Shown here: piece by piece, positions 47,059 to 58,360 of the stretch
How the letters are laid out: every line of letters starts with the position of its first letter
Position numbering within the stretch: position 1 is the stretch's first letter
Assembly: GCF_958298935.1 (NCBI RefSeq)
Contig: NC_084928.1
Coordinates: 17,453,501-17,517,500, forward strand
From: Phragmites australis
Lineage: Eukaryota > Streptophyta > Magnoliopsida > Poales > Poaceae
Direction: 5' to 3'
DNA: 64,000 bases
The notes under the pieces: model-generated
The model's database searches: none
What the model saw: only the letters and a program-made list of their open reading frames with translations
Told to the model about the DNA's origin: nothing
Program-made: the position numbers and the translations under genes

Positions 47059-47570
47059 CAAGGGGTCTCATCAATTTGGTCTGGTGGTTGAGGTTGCTAC
47101 AATTTGGTTTGTGCTCTCTGTGGCCATATCACTTGGCTAGGAATTGCTACAACTTAACATTCAGAATGCGTTCATGCATGTTGTTCTTGAAGAGGGGAGG
47201 TCTTTATGTGTCAACCACCTAGATATATTGATCCTCACAAACCAAATCTTGTGTGCCGCTTTCACAAGGTGCTCTATGGGCCGAAATAAGCACCTTGTGC
47301 ATGGTATGCTCGCTTGAACTCCGTACTGCAAGAGTTGGGATTTCGACCCTCTCAAGCTGACACCTCACTGTTCATCTACATCAGAGGTGCTATGACTGTA
47401 TATGTCCTCATCTATTTTGATTATATTATTATAACCAGCTCTTCATCCTTAGCATTGCATACTCTTCTTCAAGCTCTTCAACATACCTTTACCCTCAGGA
47501 TCTCGGTGAACTCCACTTCTTCTTTGTCATTGAGGTGATGAAACATGATGATGGCATCATATGTGGTTGA
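47059..47570 (+). pseudogene. Copia-1 reverse transcriptase, third piece
   Basis: It picks up where 25361 stopped (LVA|KGSHQFG), then VEVATIWFVLSVAISLG, LQLNIQNAFMHVVLEEG, the tract around LYG (CSMGRNK in a shifted frame), and LQELGFRPSQADTSLFIYI. The catalytic motif reads LIYFDYIII where LIYVDDIII is usual, so the second Asp is Tyr. In another frame DLGELHFFFVIEVM and HDDGIICG complete the palm. The sequence ends at 47570, where CACTA-2 starts. The rest of RT, RNase H and the 3' LTR are missing from the window. Confidence 0.85.
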
Positions 47571-47662
47571 TACTACTACAAAAACTATTTTTGTGACATA
47601 TAGGGTGGCTTTCCACAGGCGGTTCATATGACAAACCGCCTAAACAGTAGGCGGGGGCACCC
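47571..47662. repeat. CACTA-2 left terminus and subterminal repeats
   Basis: TACTACTACAAAAAC, then CCACAGGCGGTTCATATGAC and its inverse AACCGCCT within 50 bp. Confidence 0.75.
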
Positions 47663-47663
47663 T

Positions 47664-49315
47664 TGTAACAACAATGCCCTATTAGGCCATGATTATGGTT
47701 TTGGTGATTAATGACAATATAGTCAACGAGACTTACATGTTTGTCAAGTATATATTTTAGTACATCTCATAGATGCAATACATAATGAAGCCACCGTAGC
47801 CGGGACAAAGTTTGGTTGAATTAGAGAAGTCCTAGGAAACTTGTTCTCACTGGATGGTCAGCTGAAGAGGGTGTTGCACTCATCAGAGTATTTCTGATAA
47901 AGATTGACAAAGAAGGCTGAAGACCTCACCTGAAAGTCTGGTGATTAGCAAGTGTGCTCACCGAAGAAATTCTTCCAGAGAAGGGTGTTGTGCTGAATAA
48001 TGGAGAACAGTTCATTGGATTGTTCGGTGCTTGGTTTGTGCCCATCGGAGGAAGTGCACCGGAGTATTTTCCAGTGTAGAGGAGAAGATGAAGATCTGAC
48101 CAGATAGTCCGGTGCTTGGAATGTTCACATAAGATTGTAGCACCGGAGCATTTCTTGCAGAGACAACTACAAGTGTTGCAGAATGAAGAACAATCCACTG
48201 GAAGTCTGGTGCTCTGAAGATAATCTCATTGGAGCTTTGTTTCCAAAGAGGGTTGAAGCGACTCAAGACAACTCACCTGATAGTTTGGTGATGGAATTTA
48301 AGTTACACTAGAGTATTCGGTGTTCAAGATGACTTTGAGTGGGATCCAATGGCTAGTTTCTAATGGTGTACACACTGCATTTTCTGGTGATTGTACTACT
48401 ATTGTCACCGGACTATCTGGTGCTAATAGTTTCTGTGAACCATTAGGTTAACAGCTAGTTTGAGAGTTTGAGGCTATAAATACCCATCCACTCGGTCATT
48501 TGAAGGTGTGGCTATCCAGAGAAACCCATATACACTTGATACGACATCCAAGCTACCAAAGTGCTTAAAGTGATCATCCAAGGCAACTAAGCACAAGATT
48601 AGAGAGTGTTTAGTGCTTATAGGCCTAAAGTGAGGTGTAGCTAGGTGCTGTAGCTTGTAGAAGGGATCAAGGAGTGATCCTAGCTTGTCCTAAGTGGTAC
48701 GTCGACGCCTTAAAGTCTTGGTGACTCGCCAGTAATTTGAGGCAGAGTTGCTCAAGCTTGTTGACCCTCTGACTTGGTGTGCAGTGGCGGCAAGACGTTT
48801 GTACGGGGACGCAGAGACCCTTACCTTGGTGGCTCAAGCTCCAAAGGGATCATAGCGGCAAGCTACCAGAAGAGAGACTAGTGGTGAGGCCTTTCCCTTG
48901 TGGCTTGGTGGCTCATCCTGCTTGAGGTCGTGCCTTGGTGGCTCATGAGCTGTGACCAGGTGCCTGAACGGGAGCATATCCTTGGTGAATCTCCAACGTG
49001 GCCTAGGGGTGATATTCATACCATCGATACCACGAGATAAAAATCCCTTGTGCTGAGTTTGTTTTTTGTAGCATCTTTATGCTTTCACATTTACATTCTT
49101 GCTATCTACCTTTATGCATTTACTTTCCTAGAGTAGTTTTGTAGGATTGGCTATAGGTTGCAAACCTTTTGAGTGGTAGAATGGACACACTGGATAAATC
49201 TAGAGCACATTTAGATAGAAATTGAGATATGTTTATCTTGTAAAGTTTTTGGAGCCATTAGTTTCTAAATATCCTGATTCACCCCTCCCCTCTTAGGACA
49301 TCACCGATCCTCTCA
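47664..49315 (+). repeat. Copia-2 5' LTR
   Basis: Its 3' ~370 bp match 49869-50238. It contains many degenerate copies of CCGGAG(T/C)ATTT and TC(T/C)GGTG(C/A)TT-like motifs in 47830-48440, and a TATAAATACCC at 48474. Confidence 0.75.
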
Positions 49316-49443
49316 ATGTATCAGAGCTTTAGTCTCATTGTGATCAGTTAGGCTTCACTGCCTAGTGAGTTGTGTTGACCGGGGTTCGGATGGATACCCA
49401 TAGTGCTCAACTCTTCAATAGCACACTCTCCTGTTGCAAAATT

Positions 49444-49833
49444 CTAATATATTGTTATTTGCAAGCCCGAGATTTAGATATTTGGAGGGTTATCGAGGAA
49501 GGAATGAGACCTTACATCACCAATAAGGAGAGAAAATTAGATACTTTGGGAAGAGTATCCTTTTATTATCTTTAAATGTTCATGCATTTATTTCTCATCA
49601 ATGCACGTGATATTTGGATTAGTCTCATTGAAATATATGAAAACACAAAGAATGTGCATAATGAGAAATATCATGTGATAGTGACTAAGTTTAATGACAT
49701 CAAACAACTACCCTATGGAAATACTAATGACATGTACTCATGTTTAAATATTCTTGTCAATGAGATCAATGGGTTAGTTTTAGCACAAATTGAAGATGAT
49801 CAAGAGGTGAGAAGAATACTTCAAACTTGCTAA
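49444..49833 (+). pseudogene. Copia-2 gag fragment (UBN2 type)
   Basis: A short frame reads RDLDIWRVIEEGMRPYI, stops at 49573-49575, and continues ARDIWISLIEIYENTKNVHN, FNDIKQLPYGNTNDMYSCLN, then QEVRRILQTC. This is the copia UBN2 gag layout. About 30 bp later it runs straight into LTR sequence. Protease, integrase and RT are absent. Confidence 0.75.
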
Positions 49834-49868
49834 TGACGTTCTTTGGAAGAAGAGCTTGATGGCTCAAG

Positions 49869-50238
49869 AGACGTGACCGGGTGCCCGACCGGGACATATC
49901 CTTGGTGAAGCTCCAACGTGAACTAGGGGTGGCATCCATACTATTGATACCACGGGATAAAAATCCCTTGTGCCAAGTTTGCTTTCTCTACCGTCTTTAG
50001 GCTTTTGTATTTACATTCTTGCTATCTACCTTTATGCATTTACTTTCCTAGAGTATTTTTCTAGGATTAGCTATAAGTTGTAGACCTTTTGAGCAGTAAA
50101 ATAGACACACTAAATAAACCTAGAGCATATTTAGATAGAAAATGAGATAGGTTTATCTTATGAAGTTTTTGGAGCCATTAGTTTCTAAGTGTTCTAATTC
50201 ATTCCCTCCCCCCTCTTAAGACGTCACTGATCATCTCA
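49869..50238 (+). repeat. Copia-2 3' LTR, distal part only
   Basis: It aligns with 48950-49315 (CCTTGGTGAAGCTCCAACGTG, TTTACTTTCCTAGAGTA, TTTTTGGAGCCATTAGTTTC); the 5' three quarters are deleted. Confidence 0.8.
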
Positions 50239-50515
50239 CCCATGCGGTTTTGGGCAACCTGTGGAAATCGTACCATTTCCAGAGGTAGCTCATATAAGAA
50301 ATTGCCTCTAGAGATGACTTTTTGTAGAGGTGGTTACTTATGTTAACCGCATCTGGTAATGGTTAGATTTCCAGAGGCGGTGACATAAGCAGCCGCTTGT
50401 GGAAAAGGTTATTTCCAGAGGTGGTATCTTATGTGAACCGCCTCTGATAAGTAGCCACCTACTAAACATATTTCCAGAGGCAAGTCTTTATTTCACCTGC
50501 CTCTGATAATCTCAC
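50237..50515. repeat. CACTA-2 subterminal repeat array (displaced by Copia-2)
   Basis: At least six copies of a TTTCCAGAGGCGGT-like motif in both orientations, separated by GTTAACCGC / GTGAACCGCC variants. Confidence 0.8.
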
Positions 50516-51069
50516 TATAAACAGTTCCTATCCTCGGGGAGCTCCATATTTAAAAACAAAGGGAGAGGTTTTGTTTGAATTCCTTAGAGGAGCTATGGTA
50601 AGAGTATACCATAGGTAGCACCTTTTTGAAGTTTAGATCTAGATTTAAGTATTAATTAGGGTTTGGATGTGATCTAGAGATGCACATGGTTCTAACCATT
50701 TAGATCCCTGAATGAGCTAAAATTAGTGACCAATGTTGATTCAGTTGTGTAGATTCACATGATTCTAGTATTATATTTAAAAAAAATGTAGCTTCAATTT
50801 GATGTTTTTTACCCTCTATGAGGTTTTATTATGAAAGAGGATTTTTTTGGATATATCTAGATTTAGATCTAGATCTAGATGTAGAGGAAGAGAGAGATTA
50901 ATGAATCACATTGTTTTGAGCCATAAATTTGCGCTAATGTAGATTAAATTGCGTAGACATATTATAATCATAACAAGCCCAATTTTTCCCATTTATTTTA
51001 AAAAATCTTTTTTATTACGATTTTGTTATTAATTAATTTATGGATCTAATTTTGTGGTTGAAGTTAAAG
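50516..51069. other. CACTA-2 leader between subterminal repeats and transposase
   Basis: AT-rich, no coding seen. It includes a repeated AGATCTAGATCTAGAT-type stretch (50866-50881). Confidence 0.5.
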
Positions 51070-54000
51070 ATGGATAGAGCATGGATGTACGATGCACCAA
51101 GACATGGAGAAATATACATCAAAGGGTCTCTAATTTTATTGAAGTCACCGAGAAAGATACTTTTATTAAGAAGACAAAGGAAATACATTGTCCAAGAACC
51201 AGCAATTGTGGGACAAATCAAGCATAGTCAAATCACACTTATCTTGAAAGGTTTTGTCGAGGATTACATATGTTGGTCCAATCACGCCAAAAAATGTACA
51301 TGCGAATCAAATGGTGACGTCGTTGCTGATCAAGTGGATGGTGATGATGAGGGGGTTGAAGGCGATATTGATGTTATGATGGATGATGATGATGATGATT
51401 TTGATCTGGAGGAAATGTTGCGCCACGCAGAACCGCATGTTTTAAAGGAGAGGAGATGTTTAGATAATTTCAAGGCATTACAAGAAGGCATCAAAGGAAC
51501 TGTTGTATGAGGAATCGAAGGGCTGTGGTAAGGAGTTTACGATGTTACTTTCAGTGCTTGAACTTCTAAGGTTGAAGGCAAACAATGGATGGTCCCACAA
51601 GAGTTTCTTGGATTTGTTGTGTCTCTTAGGAAACATAATTCCGATGCCTAACTCCTTGCCCACTACCACTTATCAAGCGAAGAGGCTTATCTATCCATTA
51701 TCATTAGATGTGCAAAAAATACACGCGTATCCAAACCACGGTATACTCTATCGTAAATAGTACGAAGACTTGGATAAATGCCCAATGTGCAATGCTAGTC
51801 GGTACAAGAGGAATGATGATTGTGAGGACGAAGAAGCTTCCACCAATATGAAGAAAAAGAAGAGTACTGCTGGTCATGATGAAGAAGGCACTTCTTCCAA
51901 CGTAGAGAAGAGAAGTCCTGTCATGGTGATGTGGTACCTACCAATGATCTCCCACTTGCAGCTTTTGTACTCAAACCCTAGGGACTCTGAATTGATGCGT
52001 TGGTATTTCGATAAGTGTAAGAAGGATGGAACTAATCTTCGACACCCCGCTGATGCTAGCCAATGGAAAAAGTTTGATGTCATGTATCCATATTTAACTA
52101 AAGAACTAGGGAATGTAAGGTTCGAGTTGAGTACCGATGGAATGAATCCTTTTGGTGATATGAGCACCTCACATAGCACTTGGCCAGTGGTCCTGGCCAT
52201 CTACAACCTTCCTCCATGGCTATGTATGAAGCTGACGTACCATATCTATCCATTCTTATCCAAGGACCGAAACAATCCAACAACGATATAGATGTATTTC
52301 TAGAACCATTGATGGATGATATGGCGAAACTATGGAACAATTAGGTCCTGGTGTGGGATGAATTCTAACGGCAGTACTTCATGATCAAAGCCATGATTTT
52401 CATTACTATTAGTGATTATCCCGCACTTTTTTGCCTATCAAGACATGTTAAAGGGAAGCAAGGATGTGTAGTATGCTTGGATAAAACCGCGGATGTGTAC
52501 CTTTCATACTCACAGAAGGTAGTGTACACATGACACCGACGGTTCTTACTCAAAGCTCACAAATATTGTAAGATTAAGAAATATTTTGACAATACGATTG
52601 AGCAAGGTACTGGTCCAAAACCTCACAGCGTGGTACTAGTGTTTGAAATGGTCAAGAACATCAAGGTTGTTTTTGAAAAGCCGCTGAAGGGTAAAAAAAA
52701 AAAGAAGAAAAGTGAGACGCCAACCAGCATGCTGTGGAAGAAGATGCCAATTTTCTTTAAGTATGTGCCCTACTGGAATGACTTGGACATTCGCCACATC
52801 ATCGATGTCTTGCACGTTGAGAAGAATATGTGTGACAGCATCCTTAGCCTCTTATTCGATATACCAGACAAGGCAAATGATGGAATCAAGTCACGTAAGG
52901 ACTTGGTACATTTTAAAATAAGGCCAGAGCTACGCCCTAACGATAGAACAAATGGGAAATATTACCTTCCCTGGTTAGCTACTTTCTGACACCTGAGGAG
53001 AAAAAGACACTGCATAGGTGCTTACGTGGGGTGAGAGTCCCGACTGCTTAGTCATCCAACATCAAGAAACTAGTCTTGATGAAAGGTTTGAAGCTAATCA
53101 GCATAAAGTCTCATGATTGTCATGTGATGATGACACATATGCTCACTATCGCAATCAGGGGTATCAAGTTAGGATACATAAACGTGATCATTACACGGTT
53201 GTATCACTTCTTCAATGCAATTGCACAGAAGGTGATTGATGTTGAAAACCTGGATGCTCTACATAGTTCCTTAATAGAGACTCTATGCCAACTTGAGATG
53301 TGCTTCCCACCATCCTTTTTTATCTCATGGTACACCTCTTGATTCACATCGTGAATGAGATAATTGCATTAGGCCCTATATTCTTACATAAGATGTATGC
53401 ATTTGAGTGGTACATGGGCCTTCTCAAGGGATATGTACGGAATCGTGCTTACCCAGAGGGTTCCCTGATTGAGGGCTACAGTACCGAGGAAGTTGTTGAG
53501 TTGCATCGATTACATAAAAGATGCAAAATCGATTGGTGTATATGTATCTCGACATGAGGGGAGGTTGTCTGGGACATGGACCAAAGTAAAGAATAGATTC
53601 AATGAAGATTACAAAGTAATGGAAAAAGCACATTTCACCATCTTGCAGCAGCTCAAGATAGTGGAGTCGTACGTCGAGCAACACCTAAATGAGCTTCATT
53701 GTGAAAATCAAGGCTACTCAGATGATTGGATCTTGAAAGAGCACAATCGTTGCTTCACCATATGGTTTAAGAACCAAAACCTACCAAATGGTGAATCCGT
53801 AGATAAAAAAAATATTGCTTGTGACTCATCAAGTTTAGTTACTGTTATGGCAAGTGTATGATATTAATAGGTACATGTTTTATACCAAAGTAAAGGACAA
53901 GAAGAGCATGAGCTAAAATAGTGGTATTTTGATAGAAGCCTGTGACACAATAGGGGAAAAGAGCACCTATTATAGGTTTATAGATGAAATATGGGAACTC

Positions 54001-54260
54001 GATGGAGTGAATCTGTAGATCCTTGTCATTAGGTGCAATGGGTCAAACACCTAAATGGCATGGCGGTGGACAACCACGGGTTCACAACTATTGGCCTTAG
54101 TATTGTAGGCCACAAAGATGACCCCGCGAATGAAAAAAGCACATAGTTATTACTGAAAAGCGAAGAATTGTAGGAGTTGAGAATGTGGAGGATGAGGAAG
54201 AATACAATCAGTTTGACGACTTACTACCTTTTGGAGATCCGGAAAAGATCAAACTTGTAG
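51070..54260 (+). pseudogene. CACTA-2 TNP2-type transposase (pseudogene)
   Basis: The ATG at 51070 starts MDRAWMYDAPRHGEIYIKG, the transposase-associated domain, but the usual CPC..C motif is missing. An acidic run of Asp follows (51380-51400). The Tnp2 core spans 51503-52380 in shifting frames (LRLKANNGWSHKSFLDLL, SLDVQKIHAYPNHGILYRK then a stop, LRHPADASQWKKFD, STDGMNPFGDMSTSHSTWPV). The 52300-52600 stretch is full of stops. DUF4218-like parts are at 52630-53861 (IRHIIDVLHVEKNMCDSI, IKSHDCHVMMTHMLTIAIRG, HIVNEIIALGPIFLHKMYAF), and a DUF4216 remnant (YYRFIDEIWELDGVN) is near 53970-54015. Same family as the CACTA-1 transposase but distinct in wording and more decayed. Confidence 0.85.
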
Positions 54261-54599
54261 AAGCAACCCTTGATAGATTTGTGATGCCCTGCATGCGCCT
54301 TGATGGTGTAGGGAAAGCAGTTCAAGGTAAATAATGATATGTTATGTAACTTAGTTTCTAATATGATTTTCATGTTATGCAACTTATTTTCCAATGTGAC
54401 ATTCATGTTATGTAATTTAATTTGCAATGTGATTATTGATTCCCAAAAGTGACAAAAATAGACCTGTTAAAAACATATTTAAAGTGATTTTATACGCATT
54501 GCTTTATGTAATACAAGAATATGATATAATATACAAGATTGTATTATTAAGGACATGTATTTATATGCATATAGAATATGTAATAGAAGAATATTTCTT

Positions 54600-54766
54600 G
54601 AAAAAAATAAAAATGCATTTCCACAAGCGGTTTCTAACAGACACTGCCTGTGGAAACTAATTTCCATAGGCAGTTTGTTACGTCAACCGCCTATGCAACC
54701 GTCTGTGGAAATGCATTTTCACATGCGGTTTCTTAAGTCCACCATGTGTTGAAATATATTTATATA
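54600..54766. repeat. CACTA-2 3' subterminal repeats (terminus missing)
   Basis: TTTCCACAAGCGGTTTCT, CTGTGGAAACTAATTTCCAT and CAACCGCCTATGCAACCG repeats correspond to the left array. They end in AT-rich DNA without a CACTA terminus. Confidence 0.75.
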
Positions 54767-54771
54767 TAGCC
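54767..54771. other. Left target-site duplication of Gypsy-E (TAGCC)
   Basis: Identical to 61311-61315. Confidence 0.9.
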
Positions 54772-55404
54772 TGTTAATAGCTAAGTCACCAAACCAGAGG
54801 AAGTCATCGGCCAAGAGATAGATAGCCGAAGGCAGCGAGAGGCGACATGTGTTTATGGGGAGATGTGTAGTCTGGTTCGTGTATCACATCAGTTACAGTG
54901 CCGGCCTATTTATAGCCTGTACTCAACCACTCCACGCCATAATTTACAGTATTACCCCCCTAACTTCCACATTCCTGGCATATTCGGGGGTATGTTGGTA
55001 CCATTAAGTACATTTGCACATTTATAATTATAACCCAGACCGCTACATGGGCTTCAACGGACGCAGCGCCTTTGACCGAGACCCCATAAGGCCAGTCGCA
55101 AACTGGCCTTCAGGGAACCTTCGACTAGCCTTGACACTGTGTCCCGTCCGAAGGCCCACCAGAGACTTTGCCTGTGCTATTACTCGGCGTTGCGGGTTGA
55201 CCTTCGATCTTCGTCCGAAGGTCCGCCAAAGGCTTCGCCTGCGCTGATACTTGGCGCCACAGGTCTACCTTCGGTCTCTATCTGAAGGCCCATTAGAGGC
55301 TTCGCTTGCCCTTCCTGAAACACAACTGCATTATTCGTCAGTGTACTGCCACCAATGGACTTTGACTCACCATCCGAAGGGGCACATGAGGCTATTCCCC
55401 AACA
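54772..55404 (-). repeat. Gypsy-E left LTR (3' LTR in element orientation)
   Basis: 633 bp, partner of 60657-61310. It carries several GAAGGTCNNCC-type repeats with alternating TTCG/CGAA cores. Confidence 0.93.
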
Positions 55405-55416
55405 ATAGCCCCCTAC
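55405..55416 (-). other. Polypurine tract of Gypsy-E
   Basis: GTAGGGGGCTAT on the minus strand, directly before the 3' LTR start TGTTGGGG. Confidence 0.75.
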
Positions 55417-55461
55417 AGACAAGGTTCATCTTCGGCCCATTGAGACCCCTGGGGGCTCATT

Positions 55462-56530
55462 TTACCTTTTAGCAATATCAACGGTCACCTCGTGAGGGAC
55501 GCCGAAGTGGTAGGCGATATTTTGCCAAAACAATTTTTGGACATTTGTTGATGTTATGTTCACCAGCGGCATCGCCTCCACCCATTTCGAGAAGTACTGG
55601 ACCGCGACAACGGTACAACACAATTTTCCCCATTGCATTAATGGCCTGACTGGTGGTATGAGCTGCGTCTTTGTCGAAGGCCTGTTGAACCCTTGGCCAA
55701 GTATTGGCACTTCACGCACCTTCGGATTATGTACTCTGCGTCAGAGACAACCGTTGGCCAAAAGAATCCTTGCTTGTATAATTTCCCAACGAGTGCTCGA
55801 GTGCCAATGTGCGAGCCATACAGTTCTCTGTGTATTAAGTTTTTCCCCTCTGCTTGGGATATGCATCGAAGCATCGGTGCACAAACTCTCATATTGTACA
55901 ATTCGGCTCCCATAATTTTGTAGTTTCTGGCTCTTTGTGCCATGCGCTTCGCTTCAACATAATCTTCGGACTCGTAGTAACCGCGAAGGTATGCCATTAT
56001 AGGGGAGCACCAATCTTCGCTCTCAATTACAGTTACCGAGTGTGCCACCTGCAAAGGGGCCTCGACAGCTGGCACCTTCAACCTCTTATAAAACACATCA
56101 AGCGGTATTGGCAGATTTTGCGCCACGGCTGTTGCTAGGTCATCGGCCTCAAAGTTATCATTGCTTGATTTGCTCTTGACTGTAAACCCCAGGAAATGTT
56201 TTTCCATGCTTCGCACCGCTGCCATATACTTGACCAGTTCTGGCTCCTTCACCTGAAATGTCTTTTCAATTTGGCTTGCGACCACCTTGGAGTCTGTCTT
56301 GACTAGGACCCTTCGGGCACCCAATGCATGTGCCTTACGAAGCCCGAGGAGAAACTGCTTCGTACTCTACAACATTGTTTGTCGATCGAAACTCGAGCCT
56401 GGCGGCATATTGCAACTTCACTCCCGAAGGCAAAGATACTACACCCGCCACGCTAGCACACGAAGCCCTCCAGGCTCTGTCACAATACATGAACCAAACT
56501 GGGTCTAACGGTACCTCTTCAGGAGCTTTG
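55462..56530 (-). pseudogene. Gypsy-E second RNase H and truncated integrase
   Basis: On the minus strand a second RNase H is read across frames (about 56490-56130): VVSLPSGVKLQYAARLEF, STNNVVEYEA, then ARRVLVKTDSKVVASQIEKT. Integrase follows: zinc domain HRELYGSHIGTRALVGKLYK and YIIRRCVKCQYLAKG (55850-55690). After a frameshift comes the start of the core (LCCTVVAVQYFSKWVEAMPL, FGVPHEVTVDIAKR). The frame ends at 55462 where the second catalytic Asp region should be. Only about 45 bases of non-coding sequence then separate it from the polypurine tract. The rest of integrase has been deleted. Confidence 0.83.
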
Positions 56531-56532
56531 GC

Positions 56533-58082
56533 CTACAGCGTCCGGTTCGCCACAAACTCTGCTAATGCCTGAGACTTTATCGCTATTTTTGCGACGAAAG
56601 CTAACATGAATGGTGCAATCTCTGTAGCCCATTTTGCAACCCTCCCTATTGCTTCACGATTTTCAAACATGTCGCAAAGGGGTAAGGAGGTGGGCACTGT
56701 CATCGTGTGAGCTGTAAAATAATGGTGAAGCTTTCGCGATGCCATTACTAGCGCATAGGCCATCTTCTCCATTTCAGAGTAGAATCTATTCGGCCCTGCC
56801 AACGCTTCCGATACATAGTATACAAAAAATTCTTGCAATTTGTCATTTTCTTGCCTTTCTTGCACAAGTACGACACTTACTACCGAAGGGAATGCTACTA
56901 TGTACAGCAACAAATTAGCCTCGGGATCGGGGCTAGACAGGGCCGTGAGCTTCGTTAGATATTTCTTCAACTCGTCGAAGGCTTCCTGTTGCTTCGCGCC
57001 CCATTTGAAAGGATCGAATCCTTTTAGCGTTTTGAAGAAAGGTAGGCTTCGCTCAGCTGATTTTGCGATGAACCGGTTCAGAGCTGCCAATCTCCCTACC
57101 AGATGTTGTGCTTGTTTCCTACTCTTGGGTGGTCTCATGTCAATTATTGCTCAAAATTTCTGAGGATCTACCTCGATGCCCCTTCTCAAGACCAAGAAGC
57201 CCAGCAACCTTCTAGATCGCACACCAAACACACATTTTTCTGGGTTTAGCTTTACGCAGTTCGCAGGTTTTTGATAGTTTCTCGAAGGTCATCAAGGTGT
57301 TTGTCCTCTCTGATGCTTTTGACCACTCGACATATGCCGAGACATTTCACCCGAGCTGTGACTTTAGCATTGTCTGTACCAACCTGGCGAAGGTGGCACC
57401 AGCATTCTGAAGGCCGAAGGCCATCCTTACGAAACAATATATACCGAAGGAGGTTCTAAAACTTGGTTTTTCCTTGTCCTCCTTTGCCATCCAAACCCCT
57501 AGAATATGCATCCAGAAAGCTCAACATCTCACAGGGATCAATTCGTGACAGCGGAAAGTCATCCTTCGGACAAGCTCTATTTAGGTCTATGAAATCTACA
57601 CACATCCTCCACTTGCAACTACTTTTCTTGACTAGCACCGAGTTGCCCAGTCACTAAGAATGCAATACTTTGCGCACCACTCCGGTGTCAAGCAACTTCT
57701 ACACCTCAGTCTTCGCTGCCTCTTCCCTCTCTTTTGAAGCCTTCCGAAGCTTTTACTTCTTGGGCTTCGCATTTGAGTCTACATTTAGAGTATGTTGAAT
57801 GATTTCTCTTCTGACTCTTTGCAAATCCTTTGGAGACCAGGCGAAGATATCTTCGTTGTTGCGAAGGAACAATATCAACCTTTGTTCACCTTCTTCTGTG
57901 ATTTTTGCCCTGATGACAACTTTTTTGTATGGCCTGTCTTGACACAGTAGCACTTTCTTTGTCTGGCCTTGTGGTCTAGCCTTCGCCATCATCTGTATCT
58001 GTGGCTGCTTTTCATGTTCTTCAGGATTCACCGAAGGTCCAGCCCCTACATGGACATTTCCCCAGCCCGGAGTGTTTCTCAC
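56533..58082 (-). pseudogene. Gypsy-E reverse transcriptase and RNase H
   Basis: On the minus strand: pre-RT spacer (58082-57753; LRNNEDIFAWSPKDLQRV), RT fingers (57638-57456; CKWRMCVDFIDLNRACPKDD, LSFLDAYS), then in another frame FVRMAFGLQNAGATFARLV (about 57440-57370). Where YVDDIVVKS is expected near 57330-57310 the sequence reads YVE with a shift, then VVKSIREDKHLDDLRETIKN: about eight bases including the catalytic Asp codons are gone. Thumb and RNase H (57138-56533) are open for 201 codons (AQHLVGRLAALNRFIAKSAE, LSSPDPEANLLLYIVAF, YSEMEKMAYALVMASRKLHH). Confidence 0.85.
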
Positions 58083-58360
58083 TTCAATCCTACATGCTAC
58101 TTATTGATCTCCAAGCACTGTTATGACACCTCCTGGACCAGGCATCTTCAAGCACAAATATGCATGATACGGTATTGCTCCGAATGTATTTAGGACTCCC
58201 TATCCAAATATTGCATTATAGGGATAGTTGATATCAACCACATCGAAGGTAATGTCCTCCAATCGAAAGTTTGACCCTTCGCCAAATGACATCGAGATTG
58301 CTATCTTTCCCAAAGCATTGATTGCTTTTCCCCCGAAGCCTAGCAGCGGGTACCCAGCCT

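Larger units (their letters stand above)
47663..50236 (+). mobile_element. Copia-2: deleted Ty1/copia element nested in the CACTA-2 end
   Basis: It consists of a full-length ~1.65 kb left LTR (TGTAACAACAATG...), a primer-binding-like TGTATCAGAGC, a gag fragment, and the last ~370 bp of the right LTR. CACCC occurs on both sides (47658-47662 and 50237-50241) and CACTA-2 subterminal repeats flank both ends, so the insertion point is clear. The exact ends are uncertain by one or two bases, because a TG...CA reading gives a mismatched duplication. A deletion removed pol and the start of the right LTR. Confidence 0.75.
47571..54766 (+). mobile_element. CACTA-2: decayed CACTA element, 3' terminus lost
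   Basis: The left end TACTACTACAAAAAC is a CACTA terminus with its first C changed to T. Subterminal motifs (TTTCCAGAGGCGGT and CCACAGGCGGTT type) occur at 47610-47655, again at 50240-50510, and in the 3' region 54610-54745. The left array is split by Copia-2. A TNP2-type transposase runs on the plus strand between. No GTAGTAGTG-type right end is found: recognisable repeat stops in AT-rich sequence where Gypsy-E begins, and sequence beyond Gypsy-E is unrelated. Confidence 0.8.

Noticed and set aside
54436..54752. Overlapping 60-75 codon frames
   Set aside because: They fall in the AT-rich 3' flank and subterminal repeats of CACTA-2 and have no homology signal.
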